Assembly (NCBI GenBank): GCA_025765595.1
Contig: JAIVFH010000051.1
Span: 62,001 to 126,000, forward strand
Source of the DNA: Obelidium mucronatum
Lineage: Eukaryota > Chytridiomycota > Chytridiomycetes > Chytridiales > Chytriomycetaceae
DNA: 64,000 bases
Direction of reading: 5' to 3'
Both the position numbers and the translations under genes were made by a program. The notes under the pieces were generated by a model, which searched no databases, was not told where the DNA came from, and was given only the letters and a program-made list of their open reading frames with translations. Shown here in pieces: positions 23,024-35,130 of this stretch (positions are counted from its first letter, which is position 1; every line of letters starts with the position of its first letter).

Positions 23024-23227
23024 GTGGTTTTGGAGGACGTCGATTCAATTGGGTTATTGATATTATGAACCCAGGCCTTTTCAATTTTTCCCGCCGATAA
23101 AGAGCAGGAGAGAAATTGTCTGATATTATCTGATATTATATAAAACCAAAAAAGAATTCAGCAGGTCAATTATCATTTCTAATAGATAGAAACAGAAAAA
23201 TAAACATAAATTAAGAGGATAATTTAA

Positions 23228-24863
23228 TCATGTCGATTCTCTAGCTACATTATGGCATTCATATTTCCCATTTATCACGCCACTTGCAACCCCCACTTTT
23301 GCGATTCCCAATCCAGGGAAAGCCATCAAGGAACATTCCCCGCTAGCGCGTTCGAAATTCCAAGAAATGCAAGATTTTTCGCTTTGACAAACAGAGAGAC
23401 ATGCTTTTGCACTCGGAGTGCCCAACAGGAGTTTGTAACCTTTCCCTAATCGCAACGTGTTATGCTCAATCTTGAGTTTCGACGATTTCAAGGAGAAGGA
23501 CGGGTGGAAATGAGGAATATGTATCTGCCATTGTTATCGGCTGCTTTTTTGACTGTTGAAGGTTATGGAGTTGTTGCATCTAGGTGTTTTGTTTTCGTTA
23601 GTCAACCACTTGATTCGAATTACACAAGAAAAAAGTTGAAATAACTCAACTTGACTTGGAAGAACATGGTGGAAAGCAATTGGTTGTAAGCATGGGTTAT
23701 CGGGGTATTCAATGTCCACTTCTGGGCTGTATTAGTAATAATTAGTTATTAGTAAACGGCCAAGGTTCGCGTTCAAACAAGAAACAAGAAGGGCAATAGG
23801 AAAACTGAAAAATTCAATACTCAACGAATGTGCATAGAATCCTTCTCCCCATGAAATGAGCACTCCTACATCTCGTAGACAAAGCGCCGTTCGAATATCG
23901 CCTGCCCAGCAATCATGGTATCTTAGAATGCAACTATCGACACCATTCATCATCAAGCTTCATGGCTCCTCGGGAAACAATGATTCCCACTTCCTCCTTG
24001 TGCAATGAATGGTCCAGGTTTTTTGGAATTCCAGAACTCCATCACAACCCTTTTGGTGCATCAGCTTGACACAAACAGACGCCAACAAAACTTAGCACGT
24101 ACTTTATAATAGTTATTTCTGCCGGTGAAATAAGGGATATCTGGATCTCGATCTTTTAGGAACGGCTTCCAGATTATCCAGGATCATGTATGTGTCATCG
24201 TCAATCATGATGTACCAAGCTAGCATCAGGATACGATTCATAGAGCACTCGAAACCCAGGCAAGTTCTTGTGGGCATCTTTTTTCCTATTGGCGCAGATG
24301 AGTAATCAGCTGACTTTTCCTTTGTGGTATCACAGTCCAATAAAGACGAAATAAGTAAAAGCAACGAACCATCCATCTGTTTTGAGATCTTGTCCGCTTG
24401 TTACTCTTCCTGAATTGACAGTATTGGCGGCAGCTCTTGTTGTTTGTACTTGTTTCGGAAGTTCTTGTGGTTTCTGTCCCACCGTCATGCCACCACCTTG
24501 GATGATCCCGAGCCTTTCCCTCGTCTTTTCATAGAGCCCCGAATAAACATCAACCACTTGTCGGTTTCCAATTTCCCCCTGCACATCATCTCCGATCAAA
24601 ACCAAGTTTTCAACGTCAGCGAGAAAGGTCATGAGTTGGATAGGCACTCGATCTGCGACTGTTTCTCCGCCTGTTTTGAGTGCTATGGCGAATTGGGGGA
24701 ACCCATGGCGATTGCGGGTTTGGTTGCGCTGGGATGATATTATATTGGTTGATGGAGATTTGGGTAAGGCGGTCTTGACAGACAGCGTCCGCAGTATTGC
24801 GCTTGTCAAGAGCAGGAAAGCTATGATACTGAGGGTCAAGAGTAAGATCTTTTGCGTTCGCAT
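23228..24863 (-). pseudogene. GT31-type glycosyltransferase with PAN domain, paralogue B, decayed
   Basis: The membrane anchor (KILLLTLSIIAFLLLTSAIL) and the FAIALKTGGETVADRVPIQL block are intact, but the catalytic part carries at least four single-base shifts. One lies before WYIMIDDDTYM, one after NLEA, one at the AQGGSG/IIVSRGA block and one within MKLMMNG. The last exon (23491-23228) still encodes an intact PAN-like domain (CLSVCQSEKSCISW). The density of breaks is higher than in its neighbours and argues for true decay. Confidence 0.75.
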
Positions 24864-25190
24864 TCGACTGCTTTGCGCTTTGATCCGTGCCAGGGCTTGA
24901 GTTTGGGGAAGGAAATGGATTCAATTTTATTGTTCATTTCTTGGCATTCGGCTGCCTTCTCATATCACTCAATCTACCAGAAGACGATCAATTTTTAAGC
25001 GGAAGCTGTCTTTGATCTATGCAAAACCCCAACAGGTGATAGACCATCGCTTCAATCATGAACCCCAAATTATCCCATAGAACAGTTGGGTAGAAAACGT
25101 TTATTGCGCTCAAGAACGTACTATTGACATTATTATACTATTACACCCGGTTACTAGCTGACATCATCCAGCGTTATCTGGAAACCATTA

Positions 25191-26753
25191 TCATCCAGAA
25201 AAACACTGGAACCGATCCATTAAAACTCCACTAAAAAAACCGTCTCGTGATTTCGCAATCTGTGGACCACCTCTTTTCAGAATACATTTCTTTGTATTGT
25301 CCAGAACCCAGGCTGTACAAGGCTCTTTTGAGTCCCTGACGCAGGCTTCTTGGCACTCTTGCGGGGTTAATGCTTGAGTTTTTTGGTAGATGCTTGTATT
25401 CTCCACCAATTCTATCCATATCTTGTTGAATTGAGGGCTGCGAAGAGTGGAAAAACTTGTAGATGGAGCCCATTGTGATTAATGGTTTGATTGTTTCGTC
25501 GTGCTGCTGGTGATGGGTTTGGTGGTATAATCGTTCTCGCTCTTGCTTGAAGTTCGCTAAACTGTTCCATTTCGTTCAGCGTAAGGTTTGTGAATGTTAT
25601 TGGACGAATACAAGGGGTCTGAACCATAAACAAAGTCGGGATATTGTCGGTCTGTATACATGCTTGAATCAATATCACACAAACGAGATCCCAAAAGAAA
25701 GAACGGATTCGAGACTCACGAATCCCCAGTGAACCCTTCTTGAGGTAATCCTATTCTGATCCCGGCATCTCGCAAACACAAAGCAACACGAATATCACCG
25801 CTCCAGCATGAATGGTACGTTACAATACACGAATCCATGATTTCGAGCATTGGTTTGATGGCGCCTTTAGAAAGAAGAATTCCTCCTGCATCGGTTGCCA
25901 TTGTGGGACCATGACCAAACTCGTCAATACCGCATCCTTTATAATTCACACTTTGCTTTCCAATGTAGTGAGGTTCTTCTGGATCCAAGTCTTCAAGCAG
26001 TCGCTCCAAGTTCTCCATGAGTACATAACTTTTGTCACTGACGATGAGAAACCAATCGGCATGAGGAAACTTTTCCGCGAGGAGTTTGAGTCCGGGAAGA
26101 TTTTTGTGAGGATCCAAATCCTGTTTCGTTTTTGCGGGTTGGGGCAGCTTTGGTTCTGGAATGATGAGGTTGTACTTCAACTTTGTCTGGTATTAGCGAT
26201 TCATCATCCTTGCTGGCACCGGTATTTGCAGAATCCAGAGAACTTCTCTTCCTCCTTCGCAGATTGGTTGTATCATCAAAGCCATCTGTAACCTTTCCTG
26301 GCTTCCTTCCTCGCTTAGTACCCCTCTTGCCACCATCGTAAACTTCATCAGCCAACTCCTTCTTCTTTTGTATCCGATTCAGCGCCTGATCATAAGCTCA
26401 GTAAACACATCATGGACTGGCCATTTGCCCACCACTGGCCCACCATCGTCCCCGTCATAATCATCACCCCCTAGGAACAGGAGCTCTTCCCGCCCCTTCA
26501 GAAACGTCAGCAGCTGAATGGGAACAAACGAATGCATTGTTTCGCCCGACGTCTTTACGCCAATCGCCACCACTTTCTTCTTTTTGCGGTTGACTTGGTG
26601 CGAGTCTTGCTCCAAGTTTGCCAGGTTTGGTCTGAGCATCACTGGCGCTGAGGAATCGTCTTCGGGAACATTTGTGCTCATTACGAAAGAGATCAAAACA
26701 AGCAGCGAGGCCATGACTAAAGCGACAAGCACAAGCAGCCGGAATTGTCGCAT
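25191..26753 (-). pseudogene. GT31-type glycosyltransferase with PAN domain, paralogue C, catalytic motif lost
   Basis: Starts at 26753 with a membrane helix (LLVLVALVMASLLVLISFV). One base is missing near 26400, after the HDVFTE block. A long Lys/Arg-rich insert (KRGTKRGRKPGK) sits in the stem region, and an intron at about 26170-26115 restores the frame to DLDPHKNLPG. The site where other members have DDDS reads VSDKSY, so the metal-binding DXD is gone. GGILLSKGA and CWSGDIRVALCLRDAG remain. The PAN-like C-terminus (CQEACVRDSKEPCTAW) follows after a further shift near 25410. It is either a pseudogene or a pseudo-enzyme. Confidence 0.65.
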
Positions 26754-26817
26754 GGTGAAAAATAAAACAAAAAAAGAATAAAGTTGTTCAATTTGTCAAG
26801 CTTTGTCTGTCCACACC

Positions 26818-28411
26818 ATGAAGCGCTGGATTCGATGCGCATCGACAGCGTTGGCTGTTGTTTTCATCGCGTCGTTGGCTCTTTTTGCCGCAATTGCAAA
26901 TACTCCCTTGGAGTCAAGTCAGGGAATCCACCCTGCCACCGACTCGGACAGGCAACAACAACCGCATAAAATACATCAACAAACTACAGCACCGATAAAG
27001 CACTTTAAAGCGGAAAACATTGCATTTGCTCTAAAAACTGGAAGCGAAACTGCTGCCTCTCGTGCTGCCATCCAACTGTTGACTTTCCTTAAACATGCAA
27101 AAAACGTGTTGGTGGTTGCGGAATCGGGTGGTTTTCGAGTGGGGGATAATGTCTTGGAAGATGTCTATACTGGCGTCTATGATGCTGCTGAGGAGCGGCT
27201 GAGGACGAATACTGATGATGGGTCGATACTGCGTGTTTTATCAAAACGTGGGTTAGTACCCGACCAAGTTATTCCTGGACAAAAAAGTAGAACTAGAGGA
27301 TGGTAAATACCCAAGTTGCGAGCATTTCCCTGTCTTAACTCTGTTTTGATTCCTATACCAGGACTTTGGATGCGCACAAAAACCTTCCCGCGTTTCAGCT
27401 GCTTAAAAAACGGTTCCCAGATGCGGAATGGTACGTCATGTTTGATGATGACTCTTTTGTATATCTGGATAACTTGCAAGAGTTCTTGAGCACCCTAGAT
27501 CCGGGTAAAGTCATTACTCGAACCCCTTGACACAAGTTATTTCGCGATTTTACTTAGTTTATCTCTACAGATAAACCACATTACTTGGGACAAGCGAATC
27601 GTTTCAAAGGATGTGATGGAGTCACTGTGATTGGTCAAGGCCCTAAATTCGCTCAAGGAGGAGCAGGTATTGTAATTTCGCGTGGCGCAATGAATGCCAT
27701 GAGTCCGATACTTGACAAGTGCATTTTAAAATATCGTACTTGCTGGGGTAAGGAACTTTGGTATTTAACTGTCATTTTCTTGCCTCTTATTCCTTTTTCT
27801 ATCTCGTATACAGCCGGAGATATACGTGTAGGACTTTGCATGCGAGACGCGGGAATTTTGGCGAAAGACACACAAGGGTTCTATGGAATTCCGTACGTCT
27901 AAAGTATCAAAAAATACTCTTTCGATATTTAATCTTATTTCCCCTTTTTTCCCTTTTCTATTTTTTTTGCAGACCAAACGCAAACTTTTACTTTCCAAAT
28001 GATCCTTGTGTCAAGCCATTCATTTTCCATCACGCCCTTCCTCATCAAATCCAATCCCTCTATGATATTCAAATTTCAAAACAAGCTCAAGCAAACAACA
28101 CTCAGAGTTCTCCTCACGTTACGATGGCGGATGTATTCCACTACACACATTTCATTGATCCGCGGTCGACAAGGAGTACCCTGCCAGAATTACGAATGCA
28201 GAATAATACGGATATACGTGGTCGAGCTGTGAAATACAAGGAAGTGGGAACTCCAAAAGAGTGTTTAGAGATTTGCGAGTACATCAAAGAGTGCGTGGGA
28301 TGGACATGGGACGGAAAAGTGTGTTGGACAAAGAACGGGGCGGGGAAAATGGAGACAAAAGAGGGAATGTGGGGCGGAGTGTTGGCAGAGAGGTATCGCT
28401 GTAGCAAATAA
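26818..28411 (+). CDS. GT31-type glycosyltransferase with PAN domain, paralogue D, intact
   Basis: Exons 26818-27302, 27362-27504, 27571-27747, 27814-27892 and 27973-28411 give 440 codons plus stop, with every junction in frame. It is a type II membrane protein: basic N-terminus, anchor helix of about 8-27, stem, then a catalytic domain of about 65-330. The metal-binding triplet DDD is at 190-192 (WYVMFDDDSFVYLD), with FAQGGAGIVISRGAM (237-250) and CWAGDIRVGLCMRDAG (267-282). Residues of about 375-438 form a PAN/Apple-like module with cysteines at 392, 396, 402, 412 and 438. The nearest known families are C1GALT1/Fringe-like beta-1,3-glycosyltransferases of the Golgi. The acceptor is unknown, and the PAN module may bind glycan or protein. 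It is divergent from paralogue C across 64 bp. It is the only member of the cluster without a frame break. Confidence 0.8.
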
Positions 28412-28519
28412 GCGCACTAAGGGACAATCAACACGTCATTCTCAATATACATTCGGTTTTTAATAAAAAAACGACAAAAGAAATAATAACGAACTCCAGT
28501 TTAAAAAGGATTATCCCGT

Positions 28520-30109
28520 TTACAGCCAAGTTGGTGGACATACATATCGATTTGGCATGACGCCACTCCAAGCGCCTTTCATCTCATCTTTACCTCCAGG
28601 TGTCTTTTTCAGCCAACACCGTTTGTTGAGATCATGGAACCATGCAACGCAGGGCCCGTAATAAATACACCGTGCTTCACACTGCTCCCATGTATCGATC
28701 CTGAAATTCATCCACGGTTTTCCTTTCCGTTCGACATTTTCATCGCGAATCATGAAAGTCTTGGCACTCGTCTTTGCAGAAGGTGACTCCATGGTAGTGT
28801 AGTTTTTGATTGGATTCAAGAACGTGTGATACATGTGTGAACTAGTGAGGCGAGTTTTCGAAGTTGTTGCTGATTCTTCGATTTGACGCAGTTTGTACAT
28901 TTGAGCGGGCAGTACGTGGTGGTACGTGAGAGGAGTTTCGCAAGGGTTTGGACTGAATACAAAGTTCTCCTGTGGCCTTAAATGTACTTTCAAAAAAAAT
29001 GTAAGGAAAAAAGAGTATGGGCACTTACGGCCATCCATTAAATCCTGGAATATGCTTGAGCTTGATTTTCACATCTCTTAAGCAGAGCCCCACCCGAACG
29101 TCTCCAGCTGTTGGAAGGCTTTTGTTACGGACAGATTTATGACTGCAAAAAAAAACTCACCCCAACAATCTTCATATTGAACTATACATTGATCCACAAT
29201 TTCCATCATTGTTTTGATGGCGCCTCTTGATAAAAGAATACCAGTCCCACCTTGAGCAATAGGAGGACCATCTCCCATTTCAGTGACATCGTCGCATCCT
29301 CTGAATTTATTGGCTTGACCGAAATAGTAATTCCGATTTGGATTGTATCGCTTTGTGAATTGGTGTAATCCGTCCAAGAATAAATAGGAATCATCGTCAA
29401 TCATCATGAACCAATCTGCATCTGGAAATGTGTTGTACAAAAGCGCAAATCCAGGAAGATTCTGGATATACAGTTTTCAGACTCCTTATTTCAGACATTG
29501 CTTCTCGATTTACCTTGTGAGCATCAACACGCCAACCCTCATTTGAAAACCACCCAGCTTGAACCGTATCGTTTCCGCTCTTGCCGTCTGTACTCTTACC
29601 GCCGTTACCTGCTCCCATTTCTCCCGAAGTATCCAAGACCAATTTTCCCTTCCTTGCCTCTGCCAGCTGGACTTTCCTGGGCCCGAGCCGCTTCTTTGCA
29701 TCCTCCAATGCTCCGTGATAAACATCGACCATTCTTCGGCCAATTTCGCTGTTGTTTCTGTTCGCTTCTCCAATCACCAGAACATTTGCGACTCTATTCA
29801 AGAAAGTGTCAAATTGCGCTTTGGTTCGAACGGGAAATGTTTCGCTTCCACTCTTTAGCGCAATTGCAAAGTTGTTGTATTTTGATTCACCCTTTTGGAA
29901 AGAGTTTCTTGGATCGATGCGTTTGTAAAGAGACTGGGTATTGATACTGGTTTTGTTGGTGGTCTGACTGATGTCGTTGTGACTAGGTTCTTTGATCCAA
30001 ACGTGTTTGAGGCAATCAAGAGGCCAATCAGAACCAAGAACAAGAATGCAATAAGTCTTCGTCGCCGAGGAAGTGAAGGAACTGAGAAGCGACGGAAGAG
30101 TCGCTCCAT
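28520..30109 (-). pseudogene. GT31-type glycosyltransferase with PAN domain, paralogue E, one frame break
   Basis: The N-terminus has a basic tail (FRRFSVPSLPRRRR) and anchor helix. Between about 30040 and 29890 two frames are open side by side, and a one-base shift is needed to reach YNNFAIALKSGSET. Beyond that everything is intact: DAHK, the DADWFMMIDDDSYLF catalytic motif, AQGGTGILLSRGA, CW and GDVRVGLCLRD after the next intron, TYHHVLP, and a PAN-like end (CEARCIYYGPCVAW). One isolated shift in the low-constraint stem could be a sequencing error, so this copy may be functional. Confidence 0.65.
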
Positions 30110-30487
30110 ATTTTAATTTATGGTTTTTCTATTTTTAGATTGGTTATCGCTCATTATTGTTCTTATTTCTTCTGATTTTATACAATTAATTATGTAAAAT
30201 CGACAACTAGGTTTAAATCTTTTACAGGTCGTTTTTCGGATTGTTTTTTTGTGACTGTTTTTTGTTGTTCTTTTCTTGGACTTTTTCTGCGGTGTCAACA
30301 ACTTACAGTTGTTCCCATTGTAGACGATGATCCTTTTATTGATACGTTCATATCTTCAAGGTTTCCAGTGGATGCAATTGGGAAAATTCCTATCTTAGTC
30401 TTCCTATTGAATGGTTTTATGTGAACTTTTATGCTTTTCTTTTGAGCGCAGCACAAAGTATATTTTATTGATTATAATCTTAAGACA
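30110..30487. other. Gene-free AT-rich spacer
   Basis: Lies between glycosyltransferase E and the tRNA. I see poly-T tracts on the plus strand but no ORF, repeat or RNA structure I can support. Confidence 0.6.
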
Positions 30488-30570
30488 AGTCCCGTTGGCG
30501 GAGTGGTTAACGCGGCGCCCTGCTAAGGCGTTTCCCTTTGGGAGCGCAGGTTCGAATCCTGTGCGGGACG
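30488..30570 (+). tRNA. tRNA-Ser(GCU)
   Basis: Acceptor stem GTCCCGT pairs with GCGGGAC (one G-U). The anticodon loop CTGCTAA gives anticodon GCT and is closed by GCGCC/GGCGT. The TTCGAAT T-loop is present, as is a long variable arm typical of serine tRNAs. No intron. Confidence 0.93.
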
Positions 30571-30666
30571 AGTTTTGCTCCGCACTATTATTAATATTGT
30601 TTATCTGTAAAAATCGACGAATTTATGCTGACACCAGCACTGTTCAAATATTAATGATAGTATCAT

Positions 30667-31146
30667 TCATTTCTTCTTGTTTCTACTGATATCGCGATGA
30701 TCCAAAACAACTTGGACATCTTTATCCCACGTCCACACCGCCAACCGTTCACAGATTGCAACACTACGATGTCTACCCATTTCGCAACAAACTGCCACAT
30801 GAATGGGTCCATCTTCAATGTCTAATGCCCTTACAATCACCTCGACAGCATGTGTGAAAAAAACTTGAACCTCCGGGATGGCAAAGAAACTTTCCTGAAG
30901 CGACTTGTTCTGCCCAGTGCATTTTAGTCGTATATTTTTTGGTGGATTTGGCAGTGTTCGAGCATTGAAGTGGAGTGATGCAGATGATGATTCAGACGGA
31001 GGAGGTGTCACCGCAAGAGGTCCAAAGCGGTGTCCAAAAGATTGTATCTTGAGGATTCTCGATTTACTTTGGAACGGAAAAGAGTTGTTTGATACGTGGT
31101 TGCGATTCAGTGGAATTGGGGGAAGGTCATCTTCAGAGTCAGACAT
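30667..31146 (-). CDS. RapZ C-terminal-domain-like protein
   Basis: A single exon of 159 codons. Residues of about 31-140 match the C-terminal domain of bacterial RapZ/YvcJ: KIQSFGHRFGPL, the FNARTLPNP block, KCTGQNKSLQE, then VAVCCEMGRHRSVAICERLA with the CxxGxHRSV signature at 121-129. In bacteria this domain binds GlcN6P and the small RNA GlmZ; the N-terminal P-loop kinase domain of RapZ is absent here. Stand-alone RapZ-C proteins exist in fungi, but I know of no established role for them. It lies head-on to the tRNA gene. Confidence 0.8.
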   Translation of the reverse strand: MSDSEDDLPPIPLNRNHVSNNSFPFQSKSRILKIQSFGHRFGPLAVTPPPSESSSASLHFNARTLPNPPKNIRLKCTGQNKSLQESFFAIPEVQVFFTHAVEVIVRALDIEDGPIHVAVCCEMGRHRSVAICERLAVWTWDKDVQVVLDHRDISRNKKK

Positions 31147-31179
31147 GTGGATAAGTTTCTTAACAATATTAACATCGTT

Positions 31180-31937
31180 TCATTGCAACTGCCTCACATC
31201 AGCAAATGAGCCAAACACGATTATGCTTTGACAAATCGTCTGTAACTCTGCCAGAGCCTCCCGTACATTGCAATCTTCAATATGACCCACCACTTCGACG
31301 AAAAAGAAATAATTCCAAAGTGCAACTTTGCTGGGCCGAGAATCCACTTTAATCAAGTCTATGCCGTTCTTTTCTAGAGCTTGAAACGCGGCCGTAAGGG
31401 AACCAGACTGGCGATTGTCGATGGTCAATCCTAGAATTGTCTTATTCCTTTGTTCGTCACGTCGTCCCGTATGGTTTCCAAAAATTAAAAAACGCGTTGT
31501 ATTATCTATGAGAGATATTAAGTAAGGTTTGTTAGGGATTATTGAGAAAGCAAAACGCACTTTTCATGTCCTCGATATTTCGCTCCAACAAGTTTAAGGA
31601 ATACAAATCAGCACATAGCTCTCCAGCAATCGCTGCAGCTCCCAATTCTTTTGATGCAAGAAGAGCCGCTGCACTATTGCTTGGTACTGCAATTCTTTCG
31701 ACTCCTTTCAACTGGACAGCACACCAGCTCGCTGTCTGCCCCAGAGACTAGTTTTTGACAAAATAAAAACAAGACGTCAAGCTATCGAGTAAATCATGGA
31801 TATGTATTATATTACCTGTATGTGTAAACCCTTTTGATTTTAGACTTGTGTGGCGACTTGAGAAGTGTATGAGCCAGAAGGGCCCAAGAATGCAACACGA
31901 CTCTTGATCAAAGGTTCATCAACGTTGGTCATTCTAG
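31180..31937 (-). pseudogene. Prephenate dehydratase copy with a large internal deletion
   Basis: Exons match the intact gene at 46596-48014. The start region reads MTNVDEPLIKSRVAFLGPSGSYTSQVAT, then jumps to the segment equivalent to IKKVYSH. About 110 residues of the catalytic domain, including the part with VPIENST, are missing. The chorismate mutase part is absent too. The downstream block with ERIAVPSNSAAALLASKE, the TTRF motif and a full ACT domain (KTILGLTIDNRQSGSL.. SRPS) remain readable. It cannot be an active dehydratase. It might persist as an ACT-only protein, but pseudogene is the simpler reading. Confidence 0.75.
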
Positions 31938-31986
31938 GTTTTTAACAAACAGTGATTGTGTTTTGCGTTATCTTTTTTTGTTTTGT

Positions 31987-33145
31987 TCAATTTCTCAAAC
32001 ACTCTTCACAAGCCGCTTCGCTCAAGTCCCATAGTTGTTTAGCGAGAGCTGTATCGGATCCTTTCGGGTGATAGTCTTTGGAAACAGCACCGAAAGGAAT
32101 AATGTACTTTCCCCGAATATCAGTCTGAGTTGTTGTTGCAGCAAACAAGGCAGAATAAGCTCCCTTTTCAACCGACAAGAGCTTCCCCATCGACAAGAGC
32201 GTGAAAAACGATTTCGGGATCCATGAAGTAAGTAGCCACAAAATACTGAAGCGTGGTGGGCGTAAAAGGTCGGAAGCAACTGCACCAGGATGAACTGCGT
32301 TCACAATAATTTGGGATCCATGGAGTTCATGAAGGCGGTTCGAAAAAAGGAGATTCGCGAGTTTTGATTGGCCGTAATAGTGGAAAGGGACAAAATCACA
32401 GCGTTTCTCCTTCAAGCTGTCAAAATCGATACCACATAAAGGGGCACGCCACGTAGCTGAAGAGGACAAAACAATTATCCGCGGTATTCCTGGAGAATGC
32501 AGAAGCACTGGGAGAAGTTGTTTGGTGAACATAAAGTGACCCAAGTGGTTTGTTGCAAACATATTCTCCCAACCGTCCTACCACATATTTTTAACCGTCT
32601 TATCAAAGCCCAAGACAAATGATTTTTTAGCTTTTTACCTTTGAAAGAGAAAACGAGTCCTTTGCTAAAATATCCATCACTCCGGCATTGTTTACCAGAA
32701 TATCGATCCTGTCAATCCGTTGAGCTAGTTTAATGGCAGCTTCTTTTGTCTGCTTCAAATCTGCCAAATCCACACGAACAAATTCCACACTGATGGATCT
32801 GTTGGCTTTTTTTGCTTCCTTCTCGAGTTGAGAAATGGCCTTGTCAGCCCTTTCTTTTGATCGTGCTGCCAGAAACACTTTGGCGCCATTAAGCGCCAAG
32901 TTCTTCACAATTTGGTATCCTATGCCGGTGTTTCCGCCAGTGACAATGGCAGTTTTTCCTTTGAGAGACGGGATTGAAGTCAGGGAGAATGGTGAAGGTA
33001 AATAAGTTGTAGTGGCCGAGGGACCCTTCCGAAAGTCGAGGGCGCTTGCTGCGAGCTTTGCTTTTGCTCTTGGTTGTTTGAGTCTAAATGCAACTGCTGC
33101 TACAAAGACAGCGGTGGCCAAAGAGGCTGCGATGGTGGAGTCCAT
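31987..33145 (-). CDS. Short-chain dehydrogenase/reductase (retinol-dehydrogenase-like)
   Basis: Exons 33145-32639 and 32577-31987 give 365 codons plus stop. The N-terminus has a membrane-anchor-like helix (IAASLATAVFVAAVAF). The Rossmann fold carries TGGNTGIG, then NNAG, and the catalytic YxxxK is in YYGQSKLANLLF, with the catalytic Ser in VLSSSA. HPGAV follows as in classical SDRs. Overall it resembles NADP-dependent retinol dehydrogenase/WWOX-type SDRs. The substrate cannot be told from sequence. Confidence 0.9.
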
Positions 33146-33469
33146 GTCTGATTGATGTTTTTTTCTTATATTATTATGTAAATAATTATAGATTGTCTTC
33201 TATCATCTTCTTTAAGTTCATAATCTACATTTATTATAGATAGTTTGCCGAGTCATAAGTCGCGTGAATGAACATTGAACAGAGTGTCAAGAACTTGGAA
33301 TCCTCCTTTTGCTCTCGTCCAAACCACAGAAGACAACAACGAGATAACAGTTCACAAGTTAAAATCATCGATCGACAAATGCAAGTCTTGATGGATCTCG
33401 CCGTTAATTTTATCAATTTGAAAAATCGGCTGAGAAAAGTTACAACTTACAAGCTTGAAATCATCAACT

Positions 33470-35130
33470 ATGAAGGTCTTCGATCGCGCACGGAACGGAC
33501 TCCATGACGCCAAAACTCAGGTGAACTTTAGAAGTTGTGAACACACCTCCCCGACAATGACTTATCAGTCATCATCCATTCCTTTGGACCCTCCGTACAG
33601 GTCATCATTGTCGCTATTGTATGCTTCCTCTGTCCTGGGATGTTCAATGCGTTAAACTCAATCCAAGGCGAAAGCAATGAAGTCGAACGTATCAAAAGTC
33701 TTCAGACTGCTGTCTTATACCTTGCCTTCTCGGTGTTCAGTTTATTGGCGGGTGGTCTCAACAACCTGGTTGGACCCCGGGCTCTGCTAGTATTTGCCGG
33801 ATCAACTTATTCACTCTTTGTTGCGTCAAAGTTTGCGATTCATTTGCAAGACATGGCAGACAAAGCCCAGAGCGCAAATATCACTGGGGTCAAGAATACA
33901 TCCAACACAAACACTATTGGAGTTACTGGGGGTCTTGCGTATGGCGCTGGCGCTTTACTTGGAATGGGTGCAGCTTGTCTGTGGGCTGCGCAAGGTGCCA
34001 TCGTGATGACTTATCCAACCGACAACCAAAGGGGAACATACTTTGCCTATTTTTGGTATAGTTACCCTATTTTATGGGTGCTTATTAACTGTGTTGGTTT
34101 TAATAGGATTATCTTCAATATGGGTGCTGTCATATGCTCCGTAATTGCATTTGGCCAATCGGTTCAAGACACTGATTCCGTCTCAACAATGACTTATGTT
34201 ACATTTATTGCCCTTCCAGCTTTGGGATCTCTGCTTGCCCTTTTCGTTGCCACACCCAACTCTGTGATTCGCGAAGACAAATCTAAAGTCAAACAGAATG
34301 AGACAAGTGTTCTGAAGGAGGCAAAATCAATCATGGGGCTCTTTACAAACCCGGCGATGCTCGTCTTGGTAACTATACCCTACAGCTGTCATAAATATGC
34401 GCGTCTCAGCTGAATGAACCCAACTGTAAAGATAATTCCATTCGCGTCCTCCAACTGGTTCTACCAATACCAATTCACAAGCTTCCAAGCCTATTTCAAC
34501 ACTAGAAGCCAAACTCTCAACAATATATTCTTTTGGGGCTCACAAATGGCTGCCAGTTGGGTGATGGGGAATGCGTTCTTGGATAAACTCGAATACGGAG
34601 GTCGTAATCGTCGTGCATGGATCGGATTCTCAATTATTTCGACTAGCACGCTTGCAGTGTGGGGTTTCGGGGCTGTGTTCCAGTCCTGCATTGATCCACA
34701 CGATAATGGCTATCTTTTGGAGTTTACGAATCGGACGACCCGAATTGATTTCCTGGAGACCGCGAATCCAATGTGGCCATTATGGTTCTTGGGACTCGGT
34801 CTCTACATGTCTTATGGTGTCTATGATGCATTTTTTCAAGCCTACACTTACTGGCTTCTTGGTTCGCTTTCACATGACGCTGCAATTAATTCTCGATATG
34901 CTGGATTTTATAAAGCCGTTCAGTCGCTGTTTGCTGCAATATCATGGGTGTTGGGAGATAAGACTCTTCACGCGTCTTTCCCCAATATATTCCCTTCAAT
35001 GAATATATCACCGATGCAAATGTTTTTGATCACAATGACTCCCATGGTTGCATCTTGTTTCTGCTTTGCTGTTTTTGTAAAAAAGTTTGTCATTGATATC
35101 GATGAAGAGGAGGAAGTGGGTGGAGTATGA
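33470..35130 (+). CDS. UNC-93-like major facilitator transporter
   Basis: Exons 33470-33520, 33601-34055, 34107-34368 and 34432-35130 give 488 codons plus stop. It starts MKVFDRARNGL with a short cytosolic tail, then VCFLCPGMFNALNSI, the UNC-93 hallmark of the first helix. Later come TYPTDNQRGTYFAYFW, FASNWFY-like ASSNWFYQYQF, FNTRSQTLNN, and about 11-12 hydrophobic helices, ending in a short acidic tail. UNC-93-like proteins in fungi are plasma-membrane or ER transporters of unknown substrate. It is divergent from the SDR gene across 324 bp. Confidence 0.88.

Noticed and set aside
24444..24900. Plus-strand frames opposite glycosyltransferase B
   Set aside because: Antisense shadows; the minus strand carries the conserved family motifs.
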